Below, one piece after another: positions 1 through 6,700 of a stretch of 7,949 nt of DNA. The DNA lies in contig MVCZ01000010.1 of the NCBI GenBank assembly GCA_002049825.1, forward strand, positions 1-7,949, in the 5' to 3' direction. Below the pieces are notes generated by a model. That model saw only the letters and a list, made by a program, of their open reading frames with translations, was not told the origin of the DNA and made no database searches. The position numbers and the translations under genes are program-made. Numbering within the stretch: the stretch's first letter is position 1; each line of letters opens with the position of its first letter. Source of the stretch: Candidatus Zhuqueibacterota bacterium 4484_188 (GTDB lineage Bacteria; Calditrichota; Calditrichia; RBG-13-44-9).

Positions 1-66
1 CCGCTGAATAAAAAAATCAACAGTTACAAAAGCGATGATTGTGAGAACAACAAATAATGCTACCAT
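1..66 (-). CDS. N-terminus of a membrane-anchored protein, cut by the window edge
   Basis: Reading the minus strand, an ATG at 66-64 opens a frame that stays open for 22 codons to the window edge. An excellent ribosome binding site, AAAGGAG, lies at 80-74 with a 7-nt spacer, which makes this a convincing start. The peptide begins MVALFVVLTII and continues as one hydrophobic stretch of about 20 residues, ending with Asp, two Phe, Ile, Gln and Arg. This looks like a signal anchor or single transmembrane helix followed by a positive residue. From memory, some bacterial proteins with a GcvH-like lipoyl domain begin with a similar short hydrophobic anchor, but 22 residues cannot prove that, and any small membrane protein would fit. 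The gene is transcribed divergently from the malic enzyme and shares its 660-bp upstream spacer. That a gene starts here is likely; its function is not known. Confidence 0.7.
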   Translation of the reverse strand, partial: MVALFVVLTIIAFVTVDFFIQR

Positions 67-73
67 TTTAAAT

Positions 74-80
74 CTCCTTT
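74..80 (-). promoter_or_regulatory. Ribosome binding site of the left-edge gene
   Basis: AAAGGAG on the minus strand (80 down to 74) lies 7 nt before the ATG at 66-64. It is a near-ideal Shine-Dalgarno sequence and is the main reason for calling a gene at the left edge despite only 22 visible codons. Confidence 0.75.
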
Positions 81-174
81 CGGTTTATGTTTAATGTGTT
101 TTTTAGCGTTACACATTTCACTATATCTACATTCAAAGGTAATGCCAGAATAATTGAGCCGTATTGCTAACTTA

Positions 175-203
175 TTGAATATATAGTAAATAAAAAATAT
201 ATT
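175..203 (+). promoter_or_regulatory. Candidate distal promoter
   Basis: TTGAAT (175-180) and TATATT (198-203) are separated by exactly 17 bp, which fits a sigma-70 layout. The predicted transcription start near 210 falls inside the perfect palindrome at 206-217. It lies more than 500 bp upstream of the malic enzyme, so it would give a long leader or a separate small RNA carrying the repeat hairpin. The surrounding DNA is very AT-rich, so a chance match is quite possible. Confidence 0.25.
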
Positions 204-205
204 TG

Positions 206-217
206 TATGATATCATA
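206..217. promoter_or_regulatory. Perfect 12-bp palindrome, possible operator
   Basis: TATGATATCATA equals its own reverse complement. It lies between the divergent genes. On the + strand it overlaps the predicted start site of the TTGAAT-N17-TATATT promoter. On the minus strand its TATCAT half could act as a -10 hexamer 18 bp after TTGTTT. This placement suits a dimeric repressor or activator site, but no regulator is encoded in the window, so the role is inferred only from symmetry and position. Confidence 0.3.
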
Positions 218-364
218 GGAATAGTAGGCGAAACAAAGTGTTGAGAAATATTACACAAATAGGCATAATTAATTTACATTTTTGGTAAAGCGTTGTAGAG
301 AAATAAAACAAAGATTTTAGGTTATACACTGCTAAATACAGGTAAGAAAAAAAAAGTGCGGAAA

Positions 365-489
365 TAACTACTCAGCTATTAGCGCTTGGCTGTTAGCTAT
401 TGGCATTTTACACAAAATTTAGGACTTGACTAAATAATCTTATTAGTAAGCTAAAGGCTAATAGTTAATAGCCATTAGCGGAGTAGTTA
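365..489. repeat. Long imperfect inverted repeat built from degenerate 7-bp units
   Basis: TAACTACTC (365-373) is perfectly complementary to GAGTAGTTA (481-489). Going inward, about 31 further positions pair at roughly two thirds identity, so arms of about 40 bp enclose a loop of about 45 bp. Each arm has a 7-bp period. The left arm (374-408) holds five units such as AGCTATT (374-380 and again 395-401) and GGCTGTT (388-394). The right arm (449-483) holds five units such as GGCTAAT (456-462) and AGCCATT (470-476). Possible explanations are heptanucleotide repeat expansion, a small non-autonomous mobile element or a structured transcript. No protein-coding capacity is visible. Confidence 0.6.
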
Positions 490-530
490 CCTTTTTATAT
501 AAATTCCTTATGTGACAATAGTATTTTTCT

Positions 531-579
531 GAATCTTAAAAGAAGCCGATTGATCGGGTAAGATTTGGCCGGAAGATTC
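531..579. repeat. Nested, mutually exclusive short inverted repeats
   Basis: GAATCTT (531-537) is the reverse complement of AAGATTC (573-579). The overlapping AATCTTA (532-538) is the reverse complement of TAAGATT (559-565). The two pairings cannot form together. Inside the shorter one, CCGA (546-549) can pair with TCGG (554-557) over a four-base loop. No T run follows closely, so it is not a typical terminator. It could be a binding site or RNA structure in a long leader, or a chance feature of AT-rich DNA. Confidence 0.3.
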
Positions 580-613
580 TATGTCTTGAGAAATTAATGT
601 TTTTTATTTTCTA

Positions 614-642
614 ATGATATTTTTGGATAATTTTGTTATATT
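614..642 (+). promoter_or_regulatory. Candidate promoter of the malic enzyme gene
   Basis: ATGATA (614-619) and TATATT (637-642) are 17 bp apart. The -10 is preceded by TG and one base (634-636), giving the extended -10 TGTTATATT. The predicted start near 649 leaves a leader of about 77 nt ahead of the ATG at 727. The same extended -10 pattern occurs before the large gene (TGTTAGAAT at 3756-3764), which gives modest extra weight. It is not verified experimentally. Confidence 0.4.
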
Positions 643-713
643 TCCCCAGGATAAATAAAGGATGAGATAAAAATATCAAGTGGTTTATTTACAAACGAAT
701 CGCACTAAATACC

Positions 714-718
714 GGAGG
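714..718 (+). promoter_or_regulatory. Ribosome binding site of the malic enzyme gene
   Basis: GGAGG at 714-718, followed by GT, lies 8 nt before the ATG at 727. It is a strong Shine-Dalgarno sequence and fixes the start of the malic enzyme. Confidence 0.8.
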
Positions 719-726
719 GTAAAACA

Positions 727-2454
727 ATGTTTACGTATTCAAAAAGGACTGATCCGTTTACCGGTGAAGAATATGTAGAAGTACCTTTTAAAGGATCTTT
801 TTTAGCAGAACATCCGATGTATAACAAAGGAACGGCTTTTACGGAAGAAGAAAGGGAGACATTCAACCTGGATGGAATTTTACCGGATGCCGTGTCCAAT
901 TTGGAACTGCAAAAGCAACGGACGTACGAGAGCTTTTGCTCGAAACCAAATGACCTGGAAAAATACATTTACATGCTATCTTTACAAGATCGAAATGAAA
1001 CCTTGCACTATGCCCTGATTCTGGATCACTTGTCGGAGATGCTGCCAATTGTTTACACCCCGACGGTTGGGCAAGCCTGCCAGAAATTCAGCCATCTGTT
1101 CCGACGACCGCGCGGACTGTATGTGACTGCAAACAATATTCATCGTATCGAACAGGTGCTGTCGAATGCCGTTTTCTCGAATGTTTCCTTAATTGTAGTA
1201 ACTGACGGAGAGCGGATTTTAGGGCTGGGTGATCAGGGCGCCGGAGGAATGGGTATTCCCATTGGGAAAATCAGTCTCTACATAACCGCCAGTGGTTTGC
1301 ATCCTTCTTCCACCCTGCCGATTCTCCTTGACGTGGGGACCAACAACGAACAATTGTTGGAGGATCCGCTCTATATCGGCATTCGTCAGAAACGCCTGAC
1401 CGGCGATGCCTACGACCGGATTGTGGAAGAATTTGTGAATGGTGTGCGGAGAAAATTTCCCAATGCATTGCTTCAATGGGAAGACATCGGAAAAAACAAT
1501 GCTTTCCGTTTGCTGGAACGCTACCGCGAGCGGATTCTTTCTTTTAATGACGATATCCAAGGTACCGGCTCGGTGGCTGCAGCGGTTCTGTTGTCGGCAA
1601 TGAAAATTAAAAAGCAGAAATTGAGTGATCAACGATTTGTCATTTTCGGTCAGGGACAAGCCGGCACCGGAATGGCGAGGCAGATCATTACCGGTTTGAT
1701 CGAAGAGGGGCTGAGCCAGCAGGAAGCGCGCGACCGGGTGTTTGGTGTTGATATTAACGGGCTGCTGGTGGAAGGAATGAAAGTCACCGAAGAACAAAAA
1801 CATGTGCTCAAACCCCGGGCAATGGTGGCAAATTGGAAATTGTCCAATCCCGATAAAATCAGTTTACTGGATACTATTAAAAATGCCAAAGCCACTGTAC
1901 TGATTGGGGTCACCGGGCAAACAGGTGCTTTTAATGAAGAAGTTTTACTGCAAATGAGTAAGAACACCGATTTACCGGTGATTATGCCGATGTCAAATCC
2001 AACTTCGAAAGCAGAAGCCTTGCCGCAAGATGTTCTCAGGGTTACCAAGGGCAATGCTTTGGTTGCCACGGGTAGTCCTTTTAAACCGGTAAAAGTGAAT
2101 GGTCGGGAGCAGGTTATTTCCCAATCGAATAATCTGTACATTTTCCCCGGTGTAGGATTGGGCGCGTTAGTTTCGGGCACTCCTAAAATAACCGAGCACA
2201 TGTTTATGGCGGGTTCACGGGCTTTGAGCGATCTGGTTACAGAAGAGGAATTAAAAACCAAGCAAACATTACCAGCTATCGAGAAGATTCGCGAAGTAAC
2301 CGCACATGTAGCGCTTGCTGTAGCAAAAGAAGCGCGCGATAGCGGACTGGGCATTAGAGCTGACGATGAAAAATTACTGAGCATGATTAAAAACGCCATG
2401 TGGGAACCCAAATATTTACCTTATCGTTATGTAAAACCGGAAATGAGTTTCTGA
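727..2454 (+). CDS. maeA: NAD-dependent malic enzyme (MaeA/SfcA family)
   Basis: This cytoplasmic enzyme oxidatively decarboxylates L-malate to pyruvate and CO2 while reducing NAD, feeding C4 acids into pyruvate. At 575 residues it is full length for the large-form malic enzymes (E. coli MaeA is about 565). The N-terminal malic domain holds the NKGTAF motif (33-38), the catalytic Tyr110 in YTPTVG, Arg163 in TDGERILGLGDQ and the catalytic Lys181 in GMGIPIGK. Predicted metal ligands are Glu252, Asp253 and Asp276, the last in FNDDIQGTG (273-281). The NAD-binding domain has the loop GQGQAGTG (308-315) and an acidic Asp342 at the end of the next strand, which favours NAD. Further signatures are GVTGQTG (394-400), SNPTSKAE (423-430) and FPGVGLG (473-479). 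The ATG has a strong ribosome binding site, the gene ends in tandem stops TGA TAA, and an intrinsic terminator follows, so it is probably monocistronic. Confidence 0.96.
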   Translation: MFTYSKRTDPFTGEEYVEVPFKGSFLAEHPMYNKGTAFTEEERETFNLDGILPDAVSNLELQKQRTYESFCSKPNDLEKYIYMLSLQDRNETLHYALILDHLSEMLPIVYTPTVGQACQKFSHLFRRPRGLYVTANNIHRIEQVLSNAVFSNVSLIVVTDGERILGLGDQGAGGMGIPIGKISLYITASGLHPSSTLPILLDVGTNNEQLLEDPLYIGIRQKRLTGDAYDRIVEEFVNGVRRKFPNALLQWEDIGKNNAFRLLERYRERILSFNDDIQGTGSVAAAVLLSAMKIKKQKLSDQRFVIFGQGQAGTGMARQIITGLIEEGLSQQEARDRVFGVDINGLLVEGMKVTEEQKHVLKPRAMVANWKLSNPDKISLLDTIKNAKATVLIGVTGQTGAFNEEVLLQMSKNTDLPVIMPMSNPTSKAEALPQDVLRVTKGNALVATGSPFKPVKVNGREQVISQSNNLYIFPGVGLGALVSGTPKITEHMFMAGSRALSDLVTEEELKTKQTLPAIEKIREVTAHVALAVAKEARDSGLGIRADDEKLLSMIKNAMWEPKYLPYRYVKPEMSF

Positions 2455-2521
2455 TAAAATATTTTGTTGTTTCCAGGGCTAACCAGTAGGAATCTCATGG
2501 CAAAAGTGCGCTTAATCTTAG

Positions 2522-2564
2522 AGCCGGCAATCCGTGCTAAATGCGGAATGCCGGCTGCTTTTTT
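2522..2564 (+). terminator. Strong intrinsic terminator after the malic enzyme gene
   Basis: AGCCGGCAATCCG (2522-2534) pairs with CGGAATGCCGGCT (2544-2556) at 12 of 13 positions, with one A-A mismatch, around a 9-nt loop. GC and six T residues (2559-2564) follow at once. This is a classical Rho-independent terminator 67 nt after the malic enzyme stop, and it separates that gene from the transporter downstream. Confidence 0.9.
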
Positions 2565-2602
2565 AAACACTCCGGGAAACGTTTTTCCACCGGAATCAAT
2601 AG

Positions 2603-2631
2603 TTGATTTTACAGTAAATTCTGCGTAAACT
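2603..2631 (+). promoter_or_regulatory. Candidate promoter of the cation transporter gene
   Basis: TTGATT (2603-2608) and TAAACT (2626-2631) are 17 bp apart, just after the terminator at 2522-2564 and just before the GTG at 2656. The predicted start near 2638 leaves a short leader of about 18 nt. A promoter is expected here because the upstream terminator isolates the gene, but the hexamer matches are only moderate (4 of 6 each). Confidence 0.35.
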
Positions 2632-2655
2632 CTCTGCGAATTATTCGGAAGAAGT

Positions 2656-3546
2656 GTGCCGCACCATCACCACAATGAAATATCCGGCAGCCGCCTATTG
2701 ATTACCATGCTGTTGAATTTTGTTATCACCGTTGCAGAAATTATCGGCGGCATCCTTTCCGGAAGCTTATCCCTCATTTCAGACGCGCTTCACAATTTTA
2801 GCGATGGCGTCTCTATAATCATCAGTTACATTGCGCTCAAATTACGATACAGGGAACATTCGCCGCGCCACACTTTTGGATTGAAGCGTGCCGAGATATT
2901 TGCCGCGGTGATCAATTCTTCCGTCCTGCTTATCATTTCGCTTTATTTGTTCTACGAAGCTACCTTTCGCTTAATCCATCCCCAGTTTGTTCAGGGGAAG
3001 CTAATGACTGGTGTTGCCCTGGTGGGTTTAACCGCCAATGTGCTCGGTACTTTTCTTCTGCATCGAGACGCCGGGCGAAGCTTGAATATAAAGTCCGCCT
3101 ACCTTCATTTGCTCAGCGATGCGGTTTCGTCGCTCGGTGTGGTACTGGGAGGTCTTGCCATTTATTTCTGGCAGGTGTATTGGATAGACCCGATTCTTAC
3201 CATCCTGATCGGGTTGTATATTTTGAAAGAAAGCTATAAAATTTTAATCCGGGCGGTTCATATTCTGATGGAGGGCGCTCCGCCGGATATCGATCTTAAG
3301 GCGCTGCAAAAAGCTGTGGAGGATATTCCCGAAGTTCAGGATATTCACCACATTCATTTGTGGGCAGTAGGGGAGGGGGACTTCCACCTGGAAGGTCATG
3401 TTAATGTTAACGACATGAAAATCAGCGAAGGTGACCTGTTACGGAAGAAAATTGAAAATATTTTAACCCGGTGCTTTGGCATTCATCACATTACACTCCA
3501 GTTCGAGTGTAACCAGTGTAAACAGGTTGGATTGATTAAAAAATAA
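2656..3546 (+). CDS. Cation diffusion facilitator, zinc-type (ZitB/CzcD-like)
   Basis: This inner-membrane antiporter of the CDF family probably exports Zn2+ or similar divalent cations in exchange for protons. At 296 residues it is normal length. Six membrane segments can be placed near residues 14-34, 39-60, 80-102, 115-136, 150-172 and 175-195. The transport site is HxxxD twice: His46/Asp50 in segment 2 (SDALHNFSD) and His151/Asp155 in segment 5 (HLLSD). Two His plus two Asp is the zinc-type arrangement in this family. The C-terminal cytoplasmic metal-sensing domain (about 205-296) has HHIHLW (231-236), a HxH pattern, His277 and His278, and CxxC at Cys285/Cys288. The N-terminal HHHH (3-6) is a natural metal-binding tract common in the family. 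The start is GTG at 2656: an in-frame TAA at 2626 rules out an earlier start and the next ATG would cut into the first membrane segment. The ribosome binding site GGAAG (2647-2651) is weak and close. Substrate preference is inferred from family motifs. Confidence 0.93.
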   Translation: MPHHHHNEISGSRLLITMLLNFVITVAEIIGGILSGSLSLISDALHNFSDGVSIIISYIALKLRYREHSPRHTFGLKRAEIFAAVINSSVLLIISLYLFYEATFRLIHPQFVQGKLMTGVALVGLTANVLGTFLLHRDAGRSLNIKSAYLHLLSDAVSSLGVVLGGLAIYFWQVYWIDPILTILIGLYILKESYKILIRAVHILMEGAPPDIDLKALQKAVEDIPEVQDIHHIHLWAVGEGDFHLEGHVNVNDMKISEGDLLRKKIENILTRCFGIHHITLQFECNQCKQVGLIKK

Positions 3547-3554
3547 GTATCGTT

Positions 3555-3601
3555 CACATCGCGGTTTGTTACGGCAAATGCACATCGCCGGTTGTTTCCG
3601 G
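3555..3601 (+). repeat. Short imperfect direct repeat
   Basis: CACATCGCGGTTTGTTACGG (3555-3574) recurs in a close variant at 3581-3601, with about 26 bp between starts. It lies just after the transporter stop codon. No function is apparent, and it may be the remnant of a local duplication. Confidence 0.4.
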
Positions 3602-3755
3602 AGCATCGTGCTGAATTTCTATTTGTATTTCAAGTCAGCCGGAGTCACCTTTTTTCATTGCTTGAACCCAAAAATTATTATAAATTCTAAAGTGCAAATA
3701 CAAGGACCCGGAAAAGCAGTGTCAATGGTTGATGCACCTCTTTTTAACCCTTTTC

Positions 3756-3764
3756 TGTTAGAAT
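3756..3764 (+). promoter_or_regulatory. Extended -10 element abutting the start of the large gene
   Basis: TGTTAGAAT reads as TG-N plus TAGAAT, an extended -10 with five of six bases of the consensus hexamer. The hexamer ends at 3764, only five bases before the ATG at 3770. A transcript starting the usual 6-8 nt downstream would begin at or beside that ATG, giving a leaderless mRNA. No good -35 lies at the usual spacing, as extended -10 promoters often tolerate. This agrees with the lack of any Shine-Dalgarno sequence before 3770. Confidence 0.4.
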
Positions 3765-3769
3765 ATTAA

Positions 3770-6700
3770 ATGAAAGGGACCGGACACACGGAAAAAGAAT
3801 TAGCTGAAATAGATTTAGTACGACCTTTACTGAGCGATTTCCTCAGCATCTGGAATGAATTTCTGAGAACCGGCAGGCTGGATGTTTCGTATTTTAACGA
3901 TCAATTCACTGCCCTTTTAAAAACCGGTGTTGTGCCGGATTTCATCAGGTTGGATGAATTTCGGCAATTTCTGCAATCGTGGGGCGAAATTGCGGAGTAT
4001 CCCGAAATCAGTGGTGGACTGTACCAGTCGCTTCCACTGGAAGTTGCAGAGGAATTTTTACGTCGCCTGACCGGAGCAGTAAAGCGGCAGGAAGCGGATT
4101 CGGCTGTTTCTCCGGAAAGTGAAATCGGCGAGGTTCTGTTTTTTCTGAAAAATCCGCTCTGGCTGCAAAGGGTAAGTGCCGCGGGACGCCACAACACCTG
4201 GTTCGACCTGTTCCTGGGATTAATCCAAGCCGGAAATTTCCATGTGGGTAATTTTTTCCAAACCTGGAGCAAGCATTACCAGGACGAGGTGGTATTTAAG
4301 TGCAGCCGCAATGGGCAGCTTCATCACATGAATTGGGAGGAACTGCAAGATCGAATTCTCCGAACGGGAAAGGCGATGCAGAAATTTTTTCAGGAAAGCG
4401 GGACAAAACCACACGTCGCTATTATTTCCAGAAACAGACCGGAAATGGTAGTGGTCGATTTAGCCGCCCTTTGTTTTGGCTACGTAAATATTATGGTACC
4501 GGATAATGCCACCCCGGATGATATGGCATTTATGATTGACGACAGTGAAGCTTCGCTCCTTTTCCTGACAGATGAGCACCAGCTTCAGGTGTTGTTGCCC
4601 CATTTACCCGGGATTGAACAATTGAAGAAAATTGTTCTTTTTGATGGACCATCCGAAACCTATGACCGAAAAGTTGTTTCTTACAAGAGATTTGTTCAAT
4701 CTGCCCAGCTTTCCGGCAAGGATTTGGAGCAGGAATTTCCCGGCGATATCCGCATTACCGATTTGGCAACGATCATGTACACTTCAGGAACTACCGGCAA
4801 ACCAAAGGGAATCATGTTCTCGCATTTGAATATCATTTCCAAACGGTTTGCCCGTGCACTTGCCTGGCCCATGGTTGGAGAAAATGATGTATTTCTCTGT
4901 TACCTGCCGCTGTACCACACTTTTGGCAGGTGGCTGGAAATGATGGGAAGCCTTTTCTGGGGTGCAACCTATGTGTTCGTCCAGTCGCCCTCTATAAATA
5001 ATTTGATTAGAGAAATGCAGATTCACCGCCCGACGGTCTTTATTAGTATTCCCCAAAAATGGCAGCAGATTTACCAATATATCGCTCAACAGATTGACCT
5101 GGAACGAGCACCGTTAGAACAGATAAAAAACATGTTAGATTATTGCACCGGCGGCGCGCTGCGGTTGGGGCTCTCTGCCGCCGGGTACCTGGAACCGGAA
5201 ATCTTTAAATTCTTCCAACAAAACGGTGTCGATTTGATGAGCGGATTTGGAATGACTGAAGCCACCGGCGGAATTACCATGACCCTGCCGGGAAAATATA
5301 AGGAGAATTCCCTCGGTGCTGTGCTGCCCGGCATCGAACTCGGGTTGGCAGCCGACGGTGAACTCATTATGCGCGGCCCTTACGTAATGATTGGGTACTG
5401 GAAAGCTCCCGGGGAAGAATCGTTCGACTCGGAGGGATGGTTTCATTCGGGCGATTTGATGAAAAAGGATGTCGATGACTATTATTACATTATCGATCGT
5501 AAAAAGGAGATTTACAAGAATCTTAAAGGGCAAACCATTGCGCCGCAACGGATAGAAAAACTGTTCCGGGATATCGAGGCGGTGAAACGGGTTTTCCTGG
5601 TAGGGGATCAGCGGGAATACAACACCCTGTTGATTTATCCCAATTACCAGTACCAGGATGTGAATTTGCGGGATATGAGCCCCGTGGAATTGAATGAATT
5701 TATGCAATCCTTAGTAGTGTCGGTCAATCGTTTTCTAGCGCCGTACGAACGAATTGTGCAGTTCCGGGTAATCGATCGGGATTTCAGTCAGGAACTGGAC
5801 GAGCTAACGCCAAAAAAAACCTACCGCCGTAAAGTGATTGAGAAAAATTTCCGGGCGGAAATTAACCGGATGTATCAGGCAAAATTTGTGCGAATGAGGT
5901 TCAAGCAATTTCAACTGCTTTTCCCAAAATGGCTGGTACGGGAGTTGGGCATACTGGCAAATGATATTAAAATTGATCGGCAGCAACGTCTGAATATTCA
6001 GAATAAACCGGTAATGGAATTGGAAACAGATGCCGCCGATAACCGGGTTTTGCGAATCGGTAACTTGTGGTACCGCGTTCGGGAGGGCTTGATTAACCTG
6101 GGAGAAATTCTGACTGACCCCTCACTTTGGCTTACCAACCAACCATTGGTCGAGTTGAGCCGCGAGAAAGTTTTCGGATGGAACCGCCATGTTGAATCGG
6201 GAGGGGAAATATCGTTAGTCGTGCGCCAACCGAAATCGACTCTTCCCCCGGAAGCTGCCTGGAAAGTTTTCCGGATAATACAGAAAACACATAAATATAG
6301 ACTTACACTGCGTGGGTTGCATTTTTGCGGATTGCTCATTCAACTGGGAAACCGGGAAGAGGCATTGCAGGCAATTGCGTATTTGACGGAAAGCATGCAA
6401 ATCCCCGATTATTCTTTACACAATTACACCAGACAACTTCTGCGCCTGGCGGTCCTCAATCCCGATTCCGAAGTAAAACGACAGGCTTTCCTGAACCTGA
6501 AGCAAATGGTTCCTGAAGAAGAGTGGATCGCACTGCTTCAATACTTTCTGGAGTGGGATTCCATGTTTCTGGATAAATTCCTTTCGGACAAGCTGTGCGA
6601 AATCCACATTCATGACTCGGCATTTGACCGCTTTTTAGCATTTGCAGAATCATTTACCCGGAACGCCCTGGCGGCAGGTGCAACCGAATTGCCAACCCAA

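Larger units (their letters stand above)
67..726. other. Gene-free AT-rich divergent spacer
   Basis: This 660-bp stretch separates the leftward gene (start at 66) from the malic enzyme (start at 727). It is rich in A/T runs, and I find no convincing reading frame with a ribosome binding site on either strand. It holds a 12-bp palindrome (206-217), two inverted arrays of 7-bp repeats (374-408 and 449-483), a small inverted repeat (531-579) and candidate promoters (175-203 and 614-642), each listed separately. No tRNA, known riboswitch or CRISPR structure is recognisable. Confidence 0.7.

Noticed and set aside
139..154. Sigma-54-like promoter on the minus strand before the left-edge gene
   Set aside because: TGGCAT is present with GA instead of GC at the -12 position, and the rest of the match is poor; too weak to report.
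374..483. CRISPR-like reading of the 7-bp repeats
   Set aside because: Units are only 7 bp, directly abutting, degenerate and inverted between arms; there are no spacers and no Cas genes.
1650..2411. Minus-strand open frame of 253 codons inside the malic enzyme gene
   Set aside because: It lies wholly antisense to a full-length, motif-complete enzyme, its peptide has no recognisable family, and no ribosome binding site supports it. It is a shadow frame.
727..2454. Malolactic enzyme instead of malic enzyme
   Set aside because: The WED and FNDDIQGTG motifs are shared, but YTPTVG and GDQGAGGMGIPIGK follow malic enzymes, and the C-terminal half with GVTGQTG and VATGSPF matches the MaeA type.
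2497..2628. 43-codon frame starting MAKVRLILE with a weak AGGA upstream
   Set aside because: It runs straight through the strong terminator hairpin at 2522-2564, which accounts for that sequence better than coding does.
2656..2680. HHHH near the transporter N-terminus as an engineered tag
   Set aside because: Histidine-rich N-termini are natural in zinc-exporting CDF proteins, and nothing nearby looks like vector sequence.
3566..3769. 67-codon frame between the transporter and the large gene
   Set aside because: It has no ribosome binding site and an unremarkable peptide. It is in the same frame as the large gene but stops right before its ATG, so it is neither a credible gene nor an extension.
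5135..5707. Minus-strand open frame of 190 codons inside the AMP-binding core
   Set aside because: It is antisense to conserved adenylation motifs and resembles no protein; a codon-usage shadow.
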